This document shows, in pieces, positions 7,905-9,218 of a DNA stretch of 9,218 bases. The notes under the pieces were generated by a model. It made no database searches and was not told where the DNA came from. It saw nothing but the letters and a program-made list of their open reading frames with translations. This DNA comes from Atribacterota bacterium (GTDB taxonomy: Bacteria; Atribacterota; Phoenicimicrobiia; Phoenicimicrobiales; Stramentimicrobiaceae): assembly GCA_028696495.1 (NCBI GenBank), contig JAQVGY010000030.1, positions 1 through 9,218 of the forward strand, read 5' to 3'. Position 1 is the first letter of the stretch; every line of letters begins with the position of its first letter. The translations under genes and the position numbers were made by a program.

Positions 7905-8429
7905 ATGACCTTTCGCTTGAAGGCAAGAATGATTAGCAAATACAGTATAGTATTATTAGCAATATTTATTTTAATTTCTTCTTTCTCGATTGGTGCTCTC
8001 GCACAGAATGTTGGCTATGTCAGTCTGACTAAGGTTACTGCCAGTCATCCCAATACTGAAAAAATAAACCAGTTAAACCAGGAATTAAGAACTGAGTTGC
8101 AGACCAGGCAGATAAAACTCAATGAGGAAGGAAAAGGGATGGAAGAGACAGAGCTAAAAAAATTAGAGGAAAAATTTAATACAGAATGGGACCCGATAAA
8201 ACAAAAAATATTATCTCAGATGCAGGCTTTGCAGGCAGAAAGAAATTCAGATATTTTACAGGCTATAAAAGCTATTGGAGAACAGGGTAAATACCTGGTT
8301 ATTATTAACAGTGAAGTTCCTGTATTTACCGGGAGTGATTTAAATGAGTATCCCATCATCCTATATGGTGGTGAAAACCTTACCCAGGATGTAATTGCTG
8401 AAGTTCAGAAAATAGCTTCAAGTAAATAA
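7905..8429 (+). CDS. OmpH/Skp-family periplasmic chaperone
   Basis: This 174-residue protein matches the OmpH/Skp family, trimeric periplasmic chaperones that hold unfolded outer-membrane proteins on their way to BamA. Residues 1-33 are a signal peptide (basic start, hydrophobic core about 14-29, likely cleavage ALA|QNV). The mature N-terminus, VGYVSLTKVTASHP (36-49), matches the family's first beta strand and the motif before the helices. A long charged coiled-coil region (about 52-125, rich in Gln, Glu and Lys) forms the expected tentacle, followed by the return strand KYLVIINSE (129-137) and a C-terminal ENLTQDVIAEVQK helix. The mature length of about 141 residues is normal for Skp. AAGGAGG at 7888-7894 lies 10 nt before the ATG. 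A second in-frame ATG at codon 9 would also keep a signal peptide, but the upstream ATG has the better-placed site. It sits directly behind bamA, as in many diderms. Confidence 0.9.
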   Translation: MTFRLKARMISKYSIVLLAIFILISSFSIGALAQNVGYVSLTKVTASHPNTEKINQLNQELRTELQTRQIKLNEEGKGMEETELKKLEEKFNTEWDPIKQKILSQMQALQAERNSDILQAIKAIGEQGKYLVIINSEVPVFTGSDLNEYPIILYGGENLTQDVIAEVQKIASSK

Positions 8430-8455
8430 AAAAGTACTTATATCATTACAGGTAT

Positions 8456-8501
8456 TATATATTATGCTATGGATATTTTAGTATCCATAGCATAATATAT
8501 A
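8456..8501. repeat. Perfect 20-bp inverted repeat between ompH and lptB (possible terminator or processing hairpin)
   Basis: The arm at 8456-8475 (core TTATGCTATGGATA) is exactly complementary to 8482-8501, with a 6-nt loop TTTTAG at 8476-8481. The resulting RNA hairpin would have 20 uninterrupted pairs, mostly A-U. No T run follows it directly on either strand; the nearest pyrimidine-rich stretch on the + strand is at 8516-8523. It is therefore not a textbook intrinsic terminator. It could still attenuate transcription, protect the 3' end of the bamA-ompH message, or bind a dimeric protein. Confidence 0.7.
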
Positions 8502-8547
8502 GCACAATATGGTGGTCTTTCTTATATTTAATCATCGATAGTTATTC

Positions 8548-8552
8548 AGGAG
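8548..8552 (+). promoter_or_regulatory. Ribosome binding site fixing the TTG start of lptB
   Basis: AGGAG lies 6 nt before TTG at 8559. The frame is closed by TAA at 8529-8531, leaving no upstream ATG, GTG or other TTG that would give a longer LptB. The nearby ATG at 8570 is out of frame. Confidence 0.75.
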
Positions 8553-8558
8553 AAATAT

Positions 8559-9218
8559 TTGGAGAAAATATGGACCGAAAAACTGGTAAAAGTTTATCGG
8601 AAACGAAAAGTTGTTAATGAGGTTGATATAGAAATTAACAGAGGAGAGGTAGTTGGTTTACTGGGCTCTAATGGGGCTGGTAAAACAACTACCTTTTATA
8701 TGATAGTAGGTTTAATTCGCCCTGACAGGGGAAAGGTCTTTTTTAGAGGAAAAGATATTACCCATAGCCCTATGTTTCGCCGTGCAAGGATGGGATTGGG
8801 CTATTTAGCTCAAGAACCATCTATATTTCGGAAATTAACTGTTGAGGAAAATATCTTGTTAATGCTGGAGGCGCTTGGGGTTGACCGAAAAGAATGGGAT
8901 AATAGATGCCGTAAAATGTTAAAGGAGTTAGAGATAGAACATCTGGCTGATTATAAAGGGTATATGCTTTCCGGTGGTGAACGGCGGAGGGTGGAGATTG
9001 CCCGTACTTTAGCCAGTTCACCATCCTTTATTCTACTTGATGAGCCTTTTACCGGTATAGATCCAATTGCAGTATATGACATTCAGGAAATAATTAGCTA
9101 CTTGAAAGAAAAAGGACTGGGTATTCTTATTACTGACCATAATGTTAGAGAGACCATGAAGATTACTGACCGTACCTATATTATGCATGATGGACAGATA
9201 CTGGCTTCCGGCCTTCCA
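8559..9218 (+). CDS. lptB: LPS export ABC transporter ATP-binding protein LptB (3' end cut by window)
   Basis: The 220 residues visible here are an ABC ATPase of the LptB type. LptB energises LptF/LptG to extract LPS from the inner membrane and pass it along the Lpt bridge. All nucleotide-binding elements are intact: Walker A GSNGAGKTT (36-44), Q-loop Gln85 in YLAQEPSIF, signature LSGGE (137-141) followed by RRRVEIART, Walker B FILLDE (157-162) and switch His194. DEPFTGIDPIAV and ITDHNVRET are close to LptB signatures and separate it from LivF/LivG-type or drug ABC ATPases. The start is TTG, giving MEKIWTEKLVKVY, set by AGGAG 6 nt upstream. The frame runs open to the window edge. Since LptB is usually about 240 residues, roughly 20 are missing. 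No lptA or lptC lies between ompH and this gene. The long hairpin upstream may separate its transcription from bamA-ompH. Confidence 0.92.
   Translation, partial: MEKIWTEKLVKVYRKRKVVNEVDIEINRGEVVGLLGSNGAGKTTTFYMIVGLIRPDRGKVFFRGKDITHSPMFRRARMGLGYLAQEPSIFRKLTVEENILLMLEALGVDRKEWDNRCRKMLKELEIEHLADYKGYMLSGGERRRVEIARTLASSPSFILLDEPFTGIDPIAVYDIQEIISYLKEKGLGILITDHNVRETMKITDRTYIMHDGQILASGLP

Noticed and set aside
8821..9024. Reverse-strand open frame of 67 codons opposite lptB.
   Set aside because: It overlaps the Walker B and signature region of an intact LptB and has no recognisable protein features of its own.

Overview
This AT-rich window comes from a diderm bacterium, and every recognisable gene is on the + strand. 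The genes are an outer-membrane efflux channel, a membrane-fusion protein, an RND pump, BamA, an OmpH/Skp chaperone and the start of LptB. An outer membrane with a beta-barrel insertion pathway and LPS-type transport is therefore clear. The low GC, strong AGGAGG-type ribosome sites, TTG starts and frequent AGA/AGG/ATA codons suggest a low-GC anaerobic diderm, such as Atribacterota or Halanaerobiales-type Bacillota. That taxonomic guess is inference, and the sequence alone does not settle it.

Layout. Bases 1-84 hold the apparent 3' end of an upstream gene and the ribosome site of the first complete gene. Bases 85-5833 form a tripartite efflux operon: a TolC-type channel (85-1395), a HlyD/AcrA-type adaptor (1458-2747) and an RND pump (2744-5833). 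The adaptor and pump overlap by ATGA. A 243-bp AT-rich gap (5834-6076) follows, with a weak terminator-like hairpin and two sigma70-like promoter candidates. Bases 6077-8429 encode BamA (TTG start) and an OmpH/Skp-like chaperone. A 129-bp gap with a perfect 20-bp inverted repeat separates these from lptB, which starts at a TTG at 8559 and runs off the right edge.

How the genes work together. The pump, adaptor and channel should form an envelope-spanning export complex. BamA and OmpH handle folding and insertion of outer-membrane proteins, and could plausibly serve the channel encoded just upstream. LptB powers LPS extraction from the inner membrane. The window is best read as an outer-membrane biogenesis and efflux neighbourhood built from known families. 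I see no sign of a wholly undescribed system. The points most worth a second look are the non-canonical proton-relay residues of the RND pump, the three-POTRA BamA with similar first and third POTRAs, the asymmetric TolC barrel, and the long hairpin before lptB.
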